A stretch of 64,000 nucleotides of DNA, taken from positions 68,790,501 to 68,854,500 of the forward strand of contig JALMGJ010000001.1 of the NCBI GenBank assembly GCA_023362775.1, read 5' to 3'. This document shows positions 61,101-64,000 of the stretch, piece after piece; within the stretch, counting starts at the first letter, position 1; every line of letters starts with the position of its first letter. The notes below the pieces were generated by a model, which was not told the origin of the DNA, did no database searches, and saw nothing but the letters and a program-made list of their open reading frames with translations. The DNA is from Charina bottae (taxonomy: Eukaryota > Chordata > Lepidosauria > Squamata > Charinaidae). Both the position numbers and the translations under genes were made by a program.

Positions 61101-63930
61101 AAATTTATAATTTAGGAAACAAAAATTAAATGGATGGCTTGGTAATGGTACTTGTGAAAAATTTCTTGGAACAGTAGTTGATCACAAGCTGAGTATCAGC
61201 CAGCAATGTGATGTGGCTGCAAAAAAGACAGATTAAATTTTACACTGCATCAATAAAGGCATACTATAAAAATTATGAAAAATAAATGTTCCACCTTATT
61301 CTTGCCTTGCTGATAATTTCTAGGACTACATCCAGTTCCAGGCACCACCCTTTAAGCAAGATGCAGAGAAACAGGAACAGATTCAGAGAATGGCAACATG
61401 GATGATTAGGTAATGAGAAATTTAAGTCCTATAAAGAGAGGGCTGGAGGAGCTGGGCATTTTGGCCTTGAAAAAAGATGGGGTGGTGGTAGAATATAGCA
61501 TTCTTCAAATACCAGAAATACCAAATACAAAAAAAACCCCTGGTTTAAGTTATAGGAAGGGAGATGCTGTCAGAAAAAGCTTTCTAACAGTAACAGCAAT
61601 TCCACAGGGGAATTCCATTTCTCTGGATGTGTTCAAGAAGAGCCTAGGCAGCCTTCTATAGGATTCTTGCACCCACAGTTCATGTAAAGAGTAAGAGGAA
61701 TAGGGGAATAGTTGTCAGGAGTTAGCATCCTTCCAGCAAAAGGGATAAGTGTATGGGAGATGCGTTTTGTAGTAATTGTATTAGCAGTCCTGTAATAGTA
61801 TCTGAGCATGGGAGAAGCATGATTGCTGAGAGGCCTGAGCACCTTCAAGGTCAGCGTGGCTGGCTTATCAGCGTTCGTTAGCAAGGAATGTGGGAAAGGG
61901 AGTAGAAAACCATTATTTTATTTATTTATTATTTAAATATATATGACATTAGAAAGTAGAATGGAATTTTACTGCTAGCTAGGCTTAGCGAGAGGGGGGG
62001 ATTTTGCTTTTAGAAGTTGTGCAGCCTTTAGGGAGGGGTTAGAGAAACCGGGGGATTTTATCTTAGTGTTTTCGCGTGGTTTCCTTCAGACTGATCTTTG
62101 AATGGGATTGAGTATCTGTATTAATAAAGTACTCTTCTACTTTACCTGATGGTGTGTAATTGAGAGTTCTTGGATTAATAACTGTGTGCCAGTTCATCAC
62201 AGAAAGATCAGTCTCACTACAGCTGCTTTACATGGAGACTCAATGTCTACCGATAAGGGCCAGCAAGAAAATCCAGACCACAAAGGTGCATCTCCCAGAT
62301 GGAAGGAGGGAGAGTGGAGTGAGGCTAGAGAGAGCCTCCAAACGGACTTCAACAGCCCTGGTAGTCTGGAGGAAGGTTCTTCCCATACCCAGAGTAGTGG
62401 AGGAGCCCAAGCGTACATGGGGCATGGATGCGGGGTACAATGCGGTGAAGGACCCCACCCAGTGGGGAGCGGCATGAGGAAGTGACCCCTTCCCCTCCAT
62501 CTCGCTGCTAGGAAGACGAGTGGCGAAAGTGGAAATGGAGGTGAGTTCCTTGAGAAGTCAGATTGCGGGTCTACAGAAGACCTTTGAACAGCTGCTTCAA
62601 AATATGACCCTACCAGAATGAGGGCCAAGACAAGCCTAAAACATATCAAGCAGGGGGCTTGGTTGGCATCTGAATATGCTATGGAGTTCAGGGGGATGTC
62701 CGGAAAGCTAGTAGACTGGACGGAGGCTTTGAAGATTGAATACTTCCAAGAGGGGTTGAACCCAGAGATTCTAGAGTGGTCTCTAGCTAGAGGGGACCCA
62801 GAGACCCTGATGGGGTGGATCTGCCTTGCTGGTGAAGTGGAAGACATGAGGATACACATCAAGAGAAAGCAGAGGCACCAGACCCAGGCAGGCGGTGGGG
62901 GAAAAGCAGCACCCATCACCCCAGAGAGGAAGAGAGTGTTGGGATGAGGAGAAGGAACGACGGATGAAACAGAGACTGTATTTGAGGTGCAGTCGCGAGG
63001 GCCACCGCATAGCCAATTGCCCACAGTCAGCTGCTGCTGGGAGAAGCAAGGCTGGAATCAGCAGCGCTAAGACCCCAGCACCGAAAGATAAAAGTACAGC
63101 GGCAGCCGCTACGGAGGAAAGAATCTACCCCCCTCCTTCCGAGGGGGGGATGCAGATGAAAGAGGAGCTGAGCCGTCAGGAAACGACGAGAGCCTGCTCT
63201 AAGTGGCGCCGAAGAGCAGGCTGTGGAGAATGGGTGCATGGATCCGATGGTGAGTGGAACCTGCCCGGTGATGTTGGTAGGATTACAAATAATACATTGG
63301 GAACCAATAGTAGCATGGACTTGGTGGCCATGATAAGATTCAGGGTGCACTAGGTGTCTCATGCATCCTGCTATAGTGACTGGGTTAAGACTGAAGGTGG
63401 GGAAGCTCGCTACTAAGAAAAATAACAGTGCCTTGAACATAATCTAAAGCAGAGCTTTCCAAAGTGCCGCCACTGGCGACACAGGAGGGCGTGCGGCGGT
63501 GCGTGCACGGCGGCGGTGCGTGTAGCGGCGTGGGGGGGCGTGTGGCGGCATGCATGTGCATGGCGGCGGCGGCAGCGGCTGCCACCATGCACGCACGCGC
63601 CGCCGCTTCCGGGTGGTGTGGCGACACACTTTTGTGTTGCGACACACAGTTTGGAAAGCTCTGATCTAAAGGATAGGAAATCAAGAATAACTAATCACAG
63701 AGCAATTACAATATTGCCATCTGGAAACCAGATTAAACAGTATTCAGTGACCACTGCAGAAAGTAATCTATTTATCTCTCAATATGAATGACTTGATAGT
63801 GATATAGAATTCTTCTACTAAATCAATAATATAAACAAACCAAAATTAATAGTATACATGCCTCATTATTTGTAATACATCGGTTTGCAAACCATTCCAA
63901 TCTTTCTGGTTTTGCTCTTAAGCCAGGTGT
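18905..63930 (-). CDS. LRPPRC: LRPPRC, 3' part of gene (13 exons, C-terminal 483 codons)
   Basis: This is the only host protein-coding gene I can support. LRPPRC is a mitochondrial-matrix pentatricopeptide-repeat RNA-binding protein that with SLIRP stabilises mitochondrial mRNAs and supports their polyadenylation and translation. Thirteen minus-strand segments, each with a matching acceptor and donor, join without a phase error (coding lengths from 5' to 3': 69, 91, 143, 115, 121, 89, 205, 131, 116, 75, 85, 143 and 69 nt, total 1452). They encode a chain that follows the remembered vertebrate LRPPRC C-terminus in order, for example [24 protein letters not shown] and KALYE. Eleven introns are GT-AG and the first complete one is GC-AG. 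The helix-turn-helix PPR pattern is visible only as amphipathic segments; I did not place individual repeats. The 5' exons, start codon and mitochondrial presequence are outside the window. Introns are large and full of mobile elements, many antisense to the gene. Confidence 0.95.
19233..19301 (-). CDS. LRPPRC: LRPPRC terminal coding exon, local exon 13
   Basis: There are 69 coding nt including the TAA stop at 19233-19235. The acceptor is TTCCTACTGTAG. It encodes [12 protein letters not shown] and then an acidic tail ending SSDED, compared with ESFEFYAQQLRKLRENSS in human. The tail is a few residues longer and more acidic than the human one. Confidence 0.94.
   Translation of the reverse strand, partial: ESFTFYADKLRNETESHSSDED
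19984..20740. mobile_element. Nonautonomous DNA element rich in internal palindromes
   Basis: The left end CAGGTAGTCCTCACTTAAC and right end GTTAACCGAGGACTACATG are inverted repeats (16 of 19). The type is common in squamate genomes as I remember it. Internally there is a fold-back GCAACTTCCTGCC...GGCAGGAAGTTGC (about 20130-20193), another around GAGATCCCTGGGATCTC (20395-20411), and a related arm at 20462-20538. No clear target duplication. Open frames on both strands (20077-20623) are products of GC-rich palindromic sequence. It lies in the last LRPPRC intron. Confidence 0.7.
21046..21188 (-). CDS. LRPPRC: LRPPRC exon, local exon 12
   Basis: The exon has 143 nt, phase 1 to 0. The acceptor is TTTCCTTTTTAG and the donor CCTCCT|GTGAGT. 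It encodes [18 protein letters not shown], then [19 protein letters not shown] and TEPP, matching EKDVTSAKALYEHLTAKN and [22 protein letters not shown]. Confidence 0.97.
21189..22440. other. LRPPRC intron, nothing recognised
   Basis: Unique-looking intronic sequence before the Penelope element. No repeat termini or domains were seen. Confidence 0.5.
22441..24130 (+). mobile_element. Penelope-like retroelement (RT plus GIY-YIG), 5'-truncated
   Basis: The coding strand is antisense to LRPPRC. Codons upstream of 22731 stay in the same frame back to about 22460, with an [10 protein letters not shown] motif (RT palm motif A, FDV-LFTSI), but a TGA at 22680-22682 interrupts them. After the ORF the sequence GCAATGAAAGGATTGCAAG and CAAGGCTCAGAGAGCACCAA resembles the 3' end of other squamate Penelope copies. 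It sits in the intron between exons 12 and 11. Confidence 0.85.
22731..24059 (+). CDS. Penelope reverse transcriptase / GIY-YIG endonuclease ORF (442 codons)
   Basis: This is the C-terminal part of a Penelope polyprotein that would reverse-transcribe its RNA at a nicked target. Visible motifs in order are [15 protein letters not shown] (RT block), RYVDD at residues 58-62 (catalytic palm C box), the block around [10 protein letters not shown] (96-106), [15 protein letters not shown] (116-130), then the GIY-YIG endonuclease with GVIY near 249-252, a CKDC pair at 256-259, YVGQTGRR near 263-270 and NRIHEH. The spacing GVIY...YVG fits a Penelope GIY-YIG domain, with YVG in place of YIG. The C-terminal 80 residues are Gln/Asn-rich. 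The annotated start is only the first ATG after an in-frame stop at 22680; the true protein began further upstream, so this copy cannot make a full-length product. Confidence 0.88.
   Translation: MDLIDLCLTTYFQFDGQIYQQIKGTPMGSPLSGLIAEIVMQRLERIAVPRIQPKVWIRYVDDTFVIIKKEQLEETHETINNIFKGIKFTREEENNNTLHFLDILISRGNEGILETQVYRKSTHINQVLHYQSNNPTSQKRSCVRTLFRRAQMHCSNPEHQKKETDHLYSIFQQNGYLRNFIKKCLTTQPTTAKPTEAMKRITLPYIRNISETNRLLPPHGITVAHKPTKTLQNIISNPKDPVAQEEKTGVIYNIQCKDCSSHYVGQTGRRLANRIHEHQLAVRRHDENSLISQHMDRLNHTFNWETVSILNQAKSKNAREFLEAWHSDKAAINRHTEINNIYIPFIRDNRKPRRPEHFLASNHHPDMQRLTQGLAPEEQSNSTIYPNQGTINSVNQPSSKQQPNQGTPKERTTKHLHQHKQDKPWYINKEQVQLPFRTEDVA
24131..24765. other. LRPPRC intron, nothing firm
   Basis: A short stretch near 24200-24245 (GGTGGGTTTCAGCTCCTGTA) may be a fragment of a palindromic squamate MITE. 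Otherwise plain. Confidence 0.4.
24766..24850 (-). CDS. LRPPRC: LRPPRC exon, local exon 11
   Basis: The exon has 85 nt, phase 0 to 1. The acceptor is TTTTTCCAG and the donor AGCTACT|GTAAGA. The encoded [14 protein letters not shown]...YLMKSY matches TVKSVLELIPELNE...SLMKSY. Confidence 0.9.
25027..25170. repeat. Duplicated (ATT)n microsatellite unit
   Basis: Two consecutive units, each a run of about 15 ATT triplets followed by CAGTTCTCCAGGGTTCCACA plus AAGG. The flank is copied exactly in both units, so a block of microsatellite plus unique sequence was duplicated in tandem. Poly-Ile and poly-Leu frames here are artefacts of the repeat. Confidence 0.9.
25171..26453. other. LRPPRC intron, nothing recognised
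   Basis: AT-rich intronic sequence with no domain or repeat termini found. Confidence 0.5.
26454..26528 (-). CDS. LRPPRC: LRPPRC exon, local exon 10 (divergent)
   Basis: The exon has 75 nt, phase 0 to 0. It follows a long pyrimidine tract on the minus strand ending TTTCAAG and ends CGG|GTATAT. The translation RNKAIGEQ...[10 protein letters not shown] aligns with vertebrate RCGAIAEQ...LLLFLLRNSRK at the same place in the protein. Similarity is modest, but position, phase, length and splice sites agree, and no better candidate was found in the 24851-30659 interval. Confidence 0.75.
26529..30362. other. LRPPRC intron, mostly unassigned
   Basis: Contains a hAT-like left end CAGGGGTGGGCAATCTTTTA at 27395 whose partner end I could not find, a TG-rich microsatellite at about 27520-27560, and a CATAA-rich run near 29180-29210. 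No exon-like segment with fitting phase was found other than local exon 10. Confidence 0.45.
30363..30430. repeat. Two small palindromes and (ATTC)n
   Basis: CTCCATATATATATGGAG (30363-30380) and GAATGAATATATATTCATTC (30380-30399) are perfect palindromes. The second runs into about nine ATTC units ending at 30430. Confidence 0.92.
30428..30563. repeat. Perfect 136-bp palindrome
   Basis: The arms meet at 30495/30496 with no spacer. From ATTCCATGGACAAGATATAC at the left to its exact reverse complement ending GGAAT at the right, every base pairs, 68 bp per arm. The centre is (AT)n. It lies 96 bp past the donor of LRPPRC local exon 9, so the intron RNA could form a 68-bp hairpin. Confidence 0.97.
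30660..30775 (-). CDS. LRPPRC: LRPPRC exon, local exon 9
   Basis: The exon has 116 nt, phase 1 to 0. The acceptor is TTTGTTTACAG and the donor CTACAG|GTAAGA. It encodes [19 protein letters not shown] followed by NDAELLLQ, almost the same as the [18 protein letters not shown] and DDARALLQ segments. A perfect 136-bp palindrome starts 96 bp beyond the donor in the following intron. Confidence 0.97.
30925..31015. repeat. Possible MITE with GTCAA/TTGAC ends
   Basis: AAAAAAAGTCAAAATCTGC and CACCAACTTGACTTTTTT face each other about 80 bp apart, similar in style to 2596-2723. Weak evidence. Confidence 0.3.
31660..32098 (-). repeat. L2-like LINE 3' end, minus strand
   Basis: The minus strand reads ...AAACCGCCCAGAGTCCCTCT and GGAGATGGGCGGTGACAAAA, the 3' UTR end shared with the copy at 58495-59265. 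Further upstream (31890-32095) is the GC-rich UTR body with GTTCCATAGGGCGG-type motifs. It is inserted in the sense orientation of LRPPRC. Confidence 0.65.
32099..32162. repeat. Squamate MITE half-copy
   Basis: Contains GGAAGTTGAAGTCCACACAT followed by CTTAAAGTTGCCAAG and GAAAAACATTGACC, a very common squamate interspersed sequence as I remember it. Confidence 0.5.
32389..32519 (-). CDS. LRPPRC: LRPPRC exon, local exon 8
   Basis: The exon has 131 nt, phase 2 to 1. The acceptor is CCTTTCACCAG and the donor AAAAAC|GTACGT. The encoded [14 protein letters not shown]...[20 protein letters not shown] matches NNIDAAIENIENML...[20 protein letters not shown]. A Tc1 element begins about 500 bp upstream in gene orientation, within the preceding intron. 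Confidence 0.93.
33023..34625 (+). mobile_element. Tc1/mariner transposon, structurally complete
   Basis: Flanked by TA on both sides (33021-33022 and 34626-34627). Inverted termini begin CAGTGGGGCAAAAAAGTATT and extend about 200 bp inward; I see a single difference between the arms (GGAAAG against GGAAAT at the inner part). The transposase ORF is uninterrupted. This organisation (1.6 kb, long inverted repeats, one ORF) is that of a complete Tc1-family element. It lies antisense in the intron between local exons 7 and 8. Confidence 0.95.
33388..34410 (+). CDS. Tc1 family transposase, DD34E, intact ORF (340 aa)
   Basis: A cut-and-paste transposase that would bind its inverted repeats and insert at TA. 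Length 340 is typical for Tc1. The N-terminal 110 residues form paired-type helix-turn-helix DNA-binding domains ([16 protein letters not shown] and the second helix set around [11 protein letters not shown]), with a GRPR-like SGAPLK link near 58-63. The catalytic domain shows [11 protein letters not shown] (Asp153), the glycine-rich [14 protein letters not shown] (187-200), [10 protein letters not shown] (Asp244) and [11 protein letters not shown] (Glu279), giving the DD34E spacing. No stop or frameshift is visible and the triad is complete, so the copy may still be functional or only recently silenced. Expression would need its own promoter within the inverted repeat, since the host gene runs the other way. 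Confidence 0.95.
   Translation: MVKTKELSKDTRNKIVDLHQAGKTESAIGKQLGVKKSTVGAIIRKWKTYKTTDNLPRSGAPLKISPRGVKMITRTVSKNPRTTRGDLVNDLQRAGTNVTKATISNTLRRQGLRSCSARRVPLLKPVHVRARLKFAREHLDDPEEDWENVIWSDETKVELFGRNTTRRVWRRENAELHPKNTIPTMKHGGGNIMLWGCFSAKGPGRLFRVQERMNGAMYREILSANLLPSARALKMKRGWVFQHDNDPKHTARATKEWLRKKHFKVLEWPSQSPDLNTIENLWRELKVRVAQRQPQNITALEEICMEEWANIPATVCANLVKTYRKRLTSVIANKGYITKY
34628..35024. other. LRPPRC intron, nothing recognised
   Basis: Plain intronic sequence with no repeat termini found. Confidence 0.5.
35025..35352 (-). repeat. tRNA-derived SINE, near full length
   Basis: The minus strand starts GGAGCGATGGCTCAGCAGTT with a tRNA-like head (GGTTCGAAACCCTAG as B-box region), followed by the body (AGGTACCACTTCGGTGGGAT) and a 3' end near GAGTCGGACACAACTGTG and ACCTTTACCTTTACTTT. 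Its siblings are 55083-55408 and 15005-15200. Confidence 0.8.
35521..35610 (-). repeat. L2-like LINE extreme 3' end
   Basis: A (TTTA)n run, then minus-strand AACCACCCAGAGTCGCTCTT and GAGTGAGATGGATGGTGACT, the same terminal motif as at 31660 and 59200. Confidence 0.6.
35611..36455. other. LRPPRC intron, nothing recognised
   Basis: AT-rich sequence with no domain-bearing frame. Confidence 0.5.
36464..37552 (+). mobile_element. hAT element of 221-bp tandem palindromic units
   Basis: The termini CAAGGGTCGGAAATGGCGGC and GTTTGCCGACCCCTG are inverted, with a perfect 8-bp target duplication GCTTAAGC (36456-36463 and 37553-37560). The 1089-bp body is very GC-rich. Units starting CCTCCCTGCCGGAACCGAGG recur at 36771, 36992 and 37213, period 221 bp. 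Each complete unit contains a fold-back of about 50-bp arms around GGCAGCGGCAGCAGCAG. Long open frames on both strands here are compositional and repeat-driven, not genes. The right part has repeated CACGCGATTGGCTCCC motifs. Confidence 0.92.
37736..38219. repeat. Direct duplication, copy A
   Basis: Begins AATAGGCACAGTGGCCATTT and ends TTTTTATGCTAACTT. It matches 39721-40195 along its length with few substitutions and a small deletion (CATACCACA present only here). The unit is not a repeat I can name; it holds a short CA run and a G-rich stretch. Confidence 0.92.
38461..38665 (-). CDS. LRPPRC: LRPPRC exon, local exon 7
   Basis: At 205 nt (phase 1 to 2) this is the longest exon in the window. 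The acceptor is CTCTTCAACAG and the donor ATCAAGAA|GTAAGC. It encodes [10 protein letters not shown], then [19 protein letters not shown] and [14 protein letters not shown], matching TPSRLAVTRVIQALAMKGD and KMVFINNIALAQIK. It lies between the two copies of a roughly 480-bp direct duplication (37736-38219 and 39721-40195). Confidence 0.96.
39458..39534 (+). repeat. BovB (RTE) LINE 3' end
   Basis: TGCCTGGCGTGCTATGGTCC, then GAGGTCACGAAGAGTCGGAC and ACGACTAAACGACTGAACAA followed by (CAA)n. It is nearly the same as the 3' end of ruminant BovB and its SINEs as I remember them. Only the terminus is present. Confidence 0.75.
39721..40195. repeat. Direct duplication, copy B
   Basis: Second copy of 37736-38219 in the same orientation, about 2 kb away, on the other side of LRPPRC local exon 7 (38461-38665). 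Differences include one missing stretch of about 10 bp and scattered single bases. Confidence 0.92.
40312..40575 (-). mobile_element. hAT-type nonautonomous element, family A copy 2
   Basis: Termini CAGAGCTTTCCAAATTGTGT and AGTTTGGAAAGCTCTG, flanks AAATACAT and AAATACAC (7 of 8). Its inside is the reverse of copy 1 (CACGTTAGTGTGTCGGCTGC near the left). Confidence 0.87.
41030..41263 (-). repeat. tRNA-derived SINE, second subfamily
   Basis: On the minus strand: GGTGTAGTGGTTAAGGCACC, GTGAGTTCTAGTCCCACC (A and B box), then GCAAACTACTTCTGAAAAAC and AACTGCAGGGACTTGTCCTG. The head is shared with 54019-54329 but the 3' body differs. Confidence 0.7.
41264..42279. other. LRPPRC intron, nothing recognised
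   Basis: No named repeat or exon-like segment. Frames at 41458-41826 have no domain. Confidence 0.45.
42280..42960 (-). repeat. LINE 3' UTR-like block, minus strand
   Basis: Begins with a CTTATCTTATC run. It contains ACAGTGTTCCATAAAAGGGA, GAAGCCAATTTTGAAGCCAG, CCCACATAGAACACATTGTA and GTAGTCCAACTGGGAATGAT. Such phrases recur in long squamate LINE UTRs of the CR1/L2 group (compare 31890-32095). Family not certain. Confidence 0.45.
43222..44126 (+). mobile_element. Tc1/mariner transposon, 3'-truncated copy
   Basis: Preceded by TA. Begins CAGTGGGGCAAAAAAGTATT and follows the complete copy at 33023 base for base with few substitutions, until homology stops after AAGAACACC at 44126. The right inverted repeat and the C-terminal third of the transposase are missing, so it cannot transpose by itself. 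Confidence 0.95.
43587..44126 (+). pseudogene. Truncated Tc1 transposase
   Basis: The N-terminal 180 or so residues match the intact copy, with a handful of substitutions (for example at the RGVKM segment, His for Arg) and one in-frame codon deletion (TTRVW for TTRRVW). The first catalytic Asp ([11 protein letters not shown]) is kept, the second Asp and the Glu are lost. The frame continues 42 codons into unrelated sequence before stopping at 44252. Confidence 0.93.
44127..45611. other. LRPPRC intron, nothing recognised
   Basis: Unique-looking sequence. The open frame at 45141-45368 has no domain or splice signals. Confidence 0.5.
45612..45700 (-). CDS. LRPPRC: LRPPRC exon, local exon 6
   Basis: The exon has 89 nt, phase 2 to 1. 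The acceptor is CTTCTTTTAG and the donor TTGAAAG|GTATGT. It encodes [15 protein letters not shown] and QVRRDYLK, almost the same as vertebrate AETHIKGFTLNDAAN and QVRRDYLK. It is noticeably more GC-rich than the surrounding introns, as expected for coding sequence. Confidence 0.96.
45701..49149. other. LRPPRC intron, nothing recognised
   Basis: AT-rich sequence with homopolymer runs near 47100. No domain-bearing frame, exon-like segment or named repeat was identified. Confidence 0.5.
49150..49270 (-). CDS. LRPPRC: LRPPRC exon, local exon 5
   Basis: The exon has 121 nt, phase 1 to 2. The acceptor is TTCTTTTGCAG. Of two possible donors I chose AAAAAAGT|GTAAGT because only that one keeps phase into the next exon. 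The encoded [14 protein letters not shown]...[10 protein letters not shown]...LTEAMEVKK follows the AYDIFL...IVFNAETYSNLIKLLMS...AMEVK segment. Confidence 0.92.
49271..50949. other. LRPPRC intron, nothing recognised
   Basis: A small CA-rich stretch near 50430 and a purine-rich run near 49840. No gene evidence. Confidence 0.5.
50950..52300 (-). pseudogene. DIRS-like retroelement remnant
   Basis: The minus-strand frame over about 51780-52100 reads [13 protein letters not shown], then [11 protein letters not shown], resembling the ORF1 pattern of DIRS elements (RxWLRxWSxD, then PFKGKSLFGEEL) as I remember it, followed by a Ser-rich part. Downstream on the same strand, near 51390-51430, [16 protein letters not shown] resembles the tyrosine-recombinase region (STQxLSRWxxxxIxLAY). 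Stops are frequent and the RT part is absent. Assignment is by weak motif memory only. Confidence 0.4.
52606..52720 (-). CDS. LRPPRC: LRPPRC exon, local exon 4
   Basis: The exon has 115 nt, phase 0 to 1, and lies only 121 bp downstream of the previous exon. The donor is CATAAAG|GTAAAT. It starts DWYEKDVDS, matching the WYEDE motif, then runs through a poorly conserved linker (also variable between mammals) to CRMGKHK, which pairs with the human CRLNQKK segment. Confidence 0.88.
52842..52984 (-). CDS. LRPPRC: LRPPRC exon, local exon 3
   Basis: The exon has 143 nt, phase 1 to 0. The acceptor is CTCCTTTTCAG and the donor CCTAAG|GTAAAT. It encodes [17 protein letters not shown]...[18 protein letters not shown], clearly the AVW-KIQEENVIPR-KTLRLLAEIL block of LRPPRC, one of the best conserved parts seen here. 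Confidence 0.95.
52985..54018. other. LRPPRC intron, nothing recognised
   Basis: Plain AT-rich sequence between local exon 3 and a SINE. Confidence 0.5.
54019..54329 (+). repeat. tRNA-derived SINE (Sauria type), full length with (AAAAT)n
   Basis: Head GGTCTAGTGGTTAAGGCAAC with A-box, GTGAGTTCCAGTCCCGCC as B-box region, body GCCAGTCACTCTCTCTCAGC and ACCTCACAGGGTTGCTGTTG, 3' end ACCACCTTGAGTTATAAATA and AATAAAGGCGGGATA, then about 18 AAAAT units. This matches the Sauria SINE layout of squamates. Confidence 0.85.
54503..54736 (+). mobile_element. hAT-type nonautonomous element, family A copy 3
   Basis: Termini CAGAGCTTTCCAAACTTTTC and CGTTTGGAAAGCTCTG, with a perfect 8-bp duplication AGCTAGAC (54495-54502 and 54737-54744). 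It has an internal duplication of the CATCATTTCG-GACACACTCTTACAG segment compared with copy 1. Confidence 0.92.
55083..55408 (-). repeat. tRNA-derived SINE, near full length
   Basis: Same family and orientation as 35025-35352: GTGCTCATCTCCGTTTGTTA, GCATTTGCATGCTTTCGAAT and GATTCGAACCTCCGAACTTG on plus. The tRNA-like head is at the high-coordinate end. Confidence 0.8.
55409..57955. other. LRPPRC intron, nothing recognised
   Basis: No named repeat or domain. Frames at 55556-56120 and 57117-57404 lack any support. Confidence 0.5.
57956..58046 (-). CDS. LRPPRC: LRPPRC exon, local exon 2
   Basis: The exon has 91 nt, phase 0 to 1. The acceptor ends TTTTAAAG and the donor is TGCA|GTAAGT. The encoded [15 protein letters not shown] corresponds to the conserved LTQKLFECDRDQMYYN segment of vertebrate LRPPRC. 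The phase fits both neighbouring exons. Confidence 0.93.
58495..59265 (+). mobile_element. L2-like LINE 3' end (RT C-terminus, 3' UTR, tail)
   Basis: Encodes [81 protein letters not shown] and FRKELKTWF, the standard C-terminal block of CR1/L2-clade RT proteins. The frame is open from 58583 to the stop at 59056. The 3' UTR ends CACCCAGAGTTCCCCGTTGG and GGGAGATGGGCGG, followed by (AAAT)n and (AAAC)n. It is 5'-truncated and well preserved, so fairly young. Same family as 10185-10800. Confidence 0.85.
59266..60654. other. LRPPRC intron, nothing recognised
   Basis: Several short overlapping frames but no domain or splice-fitted exon. Confidence 0.45.
60655..60765 (+). repeat. Retroelement-like fragment with GAAACGTTT motif
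   Basis: ACTGAAGAAGCTCCTTGGAT followed by AAGGAGTGAAACGTTTCCAC and AGAAATCCAGTTGACATGAT. This phrase recurs in vertebrate genomes in retroelement-derived repeats as I remember it; family not assigned. Confidence 0.35.
60811..61670 (+). pseudogene. CR1 LINE reverse transcriptase remnant
   Basis: With many stops, the frames still show the CR1 order: YLDFNK, AFD-like region, [52 protein letters not shown], and finally [30 protein letters not shown]. These correspond to LDFRKAFD, ADDTKLGG, LGVLVD-KL-MSQQCA-AAKKAN, LEYCVQFWAP and FK-RLD-LL in intact CR1. It is old, with internal deletions. Confidence 0.8.
61713..62170 (+). repeat. Probable LTR of Ty3/gypsy-like element
   Basis: Starts TGTCAGGAGTTAGC, contains TTAATAAAGTACTCTTCTAC (polyadenylation-like) near 62121, and is followed by a gag-like frame. 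No primer binding site could be fixed, so the end is uncertain. Confidence 0.4.
62186..63355 (+). pseudogene. Ty3/gypsy-like gag remnant with CCHC knuckle
   Basis: Two frames are joined by a frameshift. The first runs 62186-62485 and again 62618-62947 with a retrotransposon gag fold pattern ([51 protein letters not shown]). The second (62895-63353) contains CLR-type zinc knuckle [11 protein letters not shown], fitting C-x2-C-x4-H-x4-C with the first Cys in YLRC. This is the nucleic-acid-binding end of gag in LTR retrotransposons and in domesticated gag genes. Stops and shifts make this copy nonfunctional. Protease, RT and integrase are not visible before 63440. Confidence 0.7.
63450..63663 (+). 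mobile_element. hAT-type nonautonomous element, family A copy 4
   Basis: Termini CAGAGCTTTCCAAAGTGCCG and AGTTTGGAAAGCTCTG, with a perfect duplication ATCTAAAG (63442-63449 and 63664-63671). The centre is GCGGCGG- and GCAGCGG-rich, unlike the other copies, while the right end GCGACACACAGTTTGG is conserved. Confidence 0.9.
63862..63930 (-). CDS. LRPPRC: LRPPRC exon, local exon 1 of 13 (GC donor)
   Basis: The exon has 69 nt, phase 0 to 0, codons 1-23 of the local chain. It begins [14 protein letters not shown] and ends NRCITNNE, matching the vertebrate TPGIRAR...LQWFCDRC segment. The acceptor on the minus strand is a pyrimidine tract ending TTTTACAG. The donor is GAG|GCATGT, so the intron starts with GC rather than GT. 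The reading frame stays open upstream of the acceptor to the window edge, but that stretch does not resemble LRPPRC and I treat it as intron. Confidence 0.88.
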
Positions 63931-64000
63931 CTGTAAAAGAAGATTTCCAAAATCCGTAAGTACTTGCTTTCTAAGGGTAACTTCTTCAAAACAAATGATT

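Noticed and set aside
62197..63024. 275-codon minus-strand frame
   Set aside because: It is antisense to the gag remnant, which carries a recognisable zinc knuckle on the plus strand.
63931..64000. Open frame continuing upstream of LRPPRC local exon 1 to the window edge
   Set aside because: The frame is open but does not resemble LRPPRC, and a strong acceptor (TTCTTTTACAG) sits exactly where homology starts. A 23-codon chance opening is not surprising.

Overview
The window reads as vertebrate nuclear DNA, most likely from a squamate reptile (lizard or snake). Supporting signs are AT-rich sequence with long introns, tRNA-derived SINEs of the Sauria type, a BovB (RTE) 3' end, CR1 and L2-like LINEs, Penelope, DIRS-like and Tc1/mariner elements and many small hAT elements with clean 8-bp target duplications. 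The species cannot be named from sequence alone. All family names come from recognition of motifs and remembered consensus sequences; no search was run.

One host gene is well supported: LRPPRC (leucine-rich pentatricopeptide repeat containing protein), on the minus strand. I reconstructed 13 consecutive exons, from a 69-bp exon at 63862-63930 down to the terminal exon with its stop codon at 19233-19235. Every junction keeps phase, and together they encode 483 codons plus stop, the C-terminal third or so of the protein. Upstream exons lie beyond the right edge. The 3' UTR probably ends near 18905. LRPPRC works with SLIRP in the mitochondrial matrix to stabilise mitochondrial mRNAs.

Positions 1-18.9 kb are intergenic: CR1, L2-like and L1 LINE remnants, a minus-strand endogenous retrovirus fragment (LTR, tRNA-Leu primer binding site, broken gag) lying between two parts of an L2-like LINE, several hAT elements with target duplications, and SINE pieces. 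Positions 19-64 kb are LRPPRC exons separated by transposon-rich introns: a palindrome-rich MITE (20.0-20.7 kb), a Penelope element with one in-frame stop (22.4-24.1 kb), a perfect 136-bp palindrome beside a splice donor (30.43-30.56 kb), a Tc1 transposon with an uninterrupted transposase (33.0-34.6 kb) and a truncated near-identical sister (43.2-44.1 kb), a GC-rich hAT element built of 221-bp tandem palindromic units (36.5-37.6 kb), a roughly 480-bp direct duplication either side of one exon (37.7-40.2 kb), a DIRS-like remnant (51-52.3 kb), an L2-like 3' end (58.5-59.3 kb), and a CR1 fragment followed by a Ty3/gypsy LTR-gag remnant (60.8-63.4 kb).

I found no new multi-gene system. The most interesting signals are structural (palindromes, fold-back-like rearrangements, duplications) and evolutionary (an intact Tc1 and a MER1/Charlie3-like hAT that could reflect horizontal transfer). 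Most other open frames are antisense shadows, microsatellite translations or GC-rich repeat artefacts.
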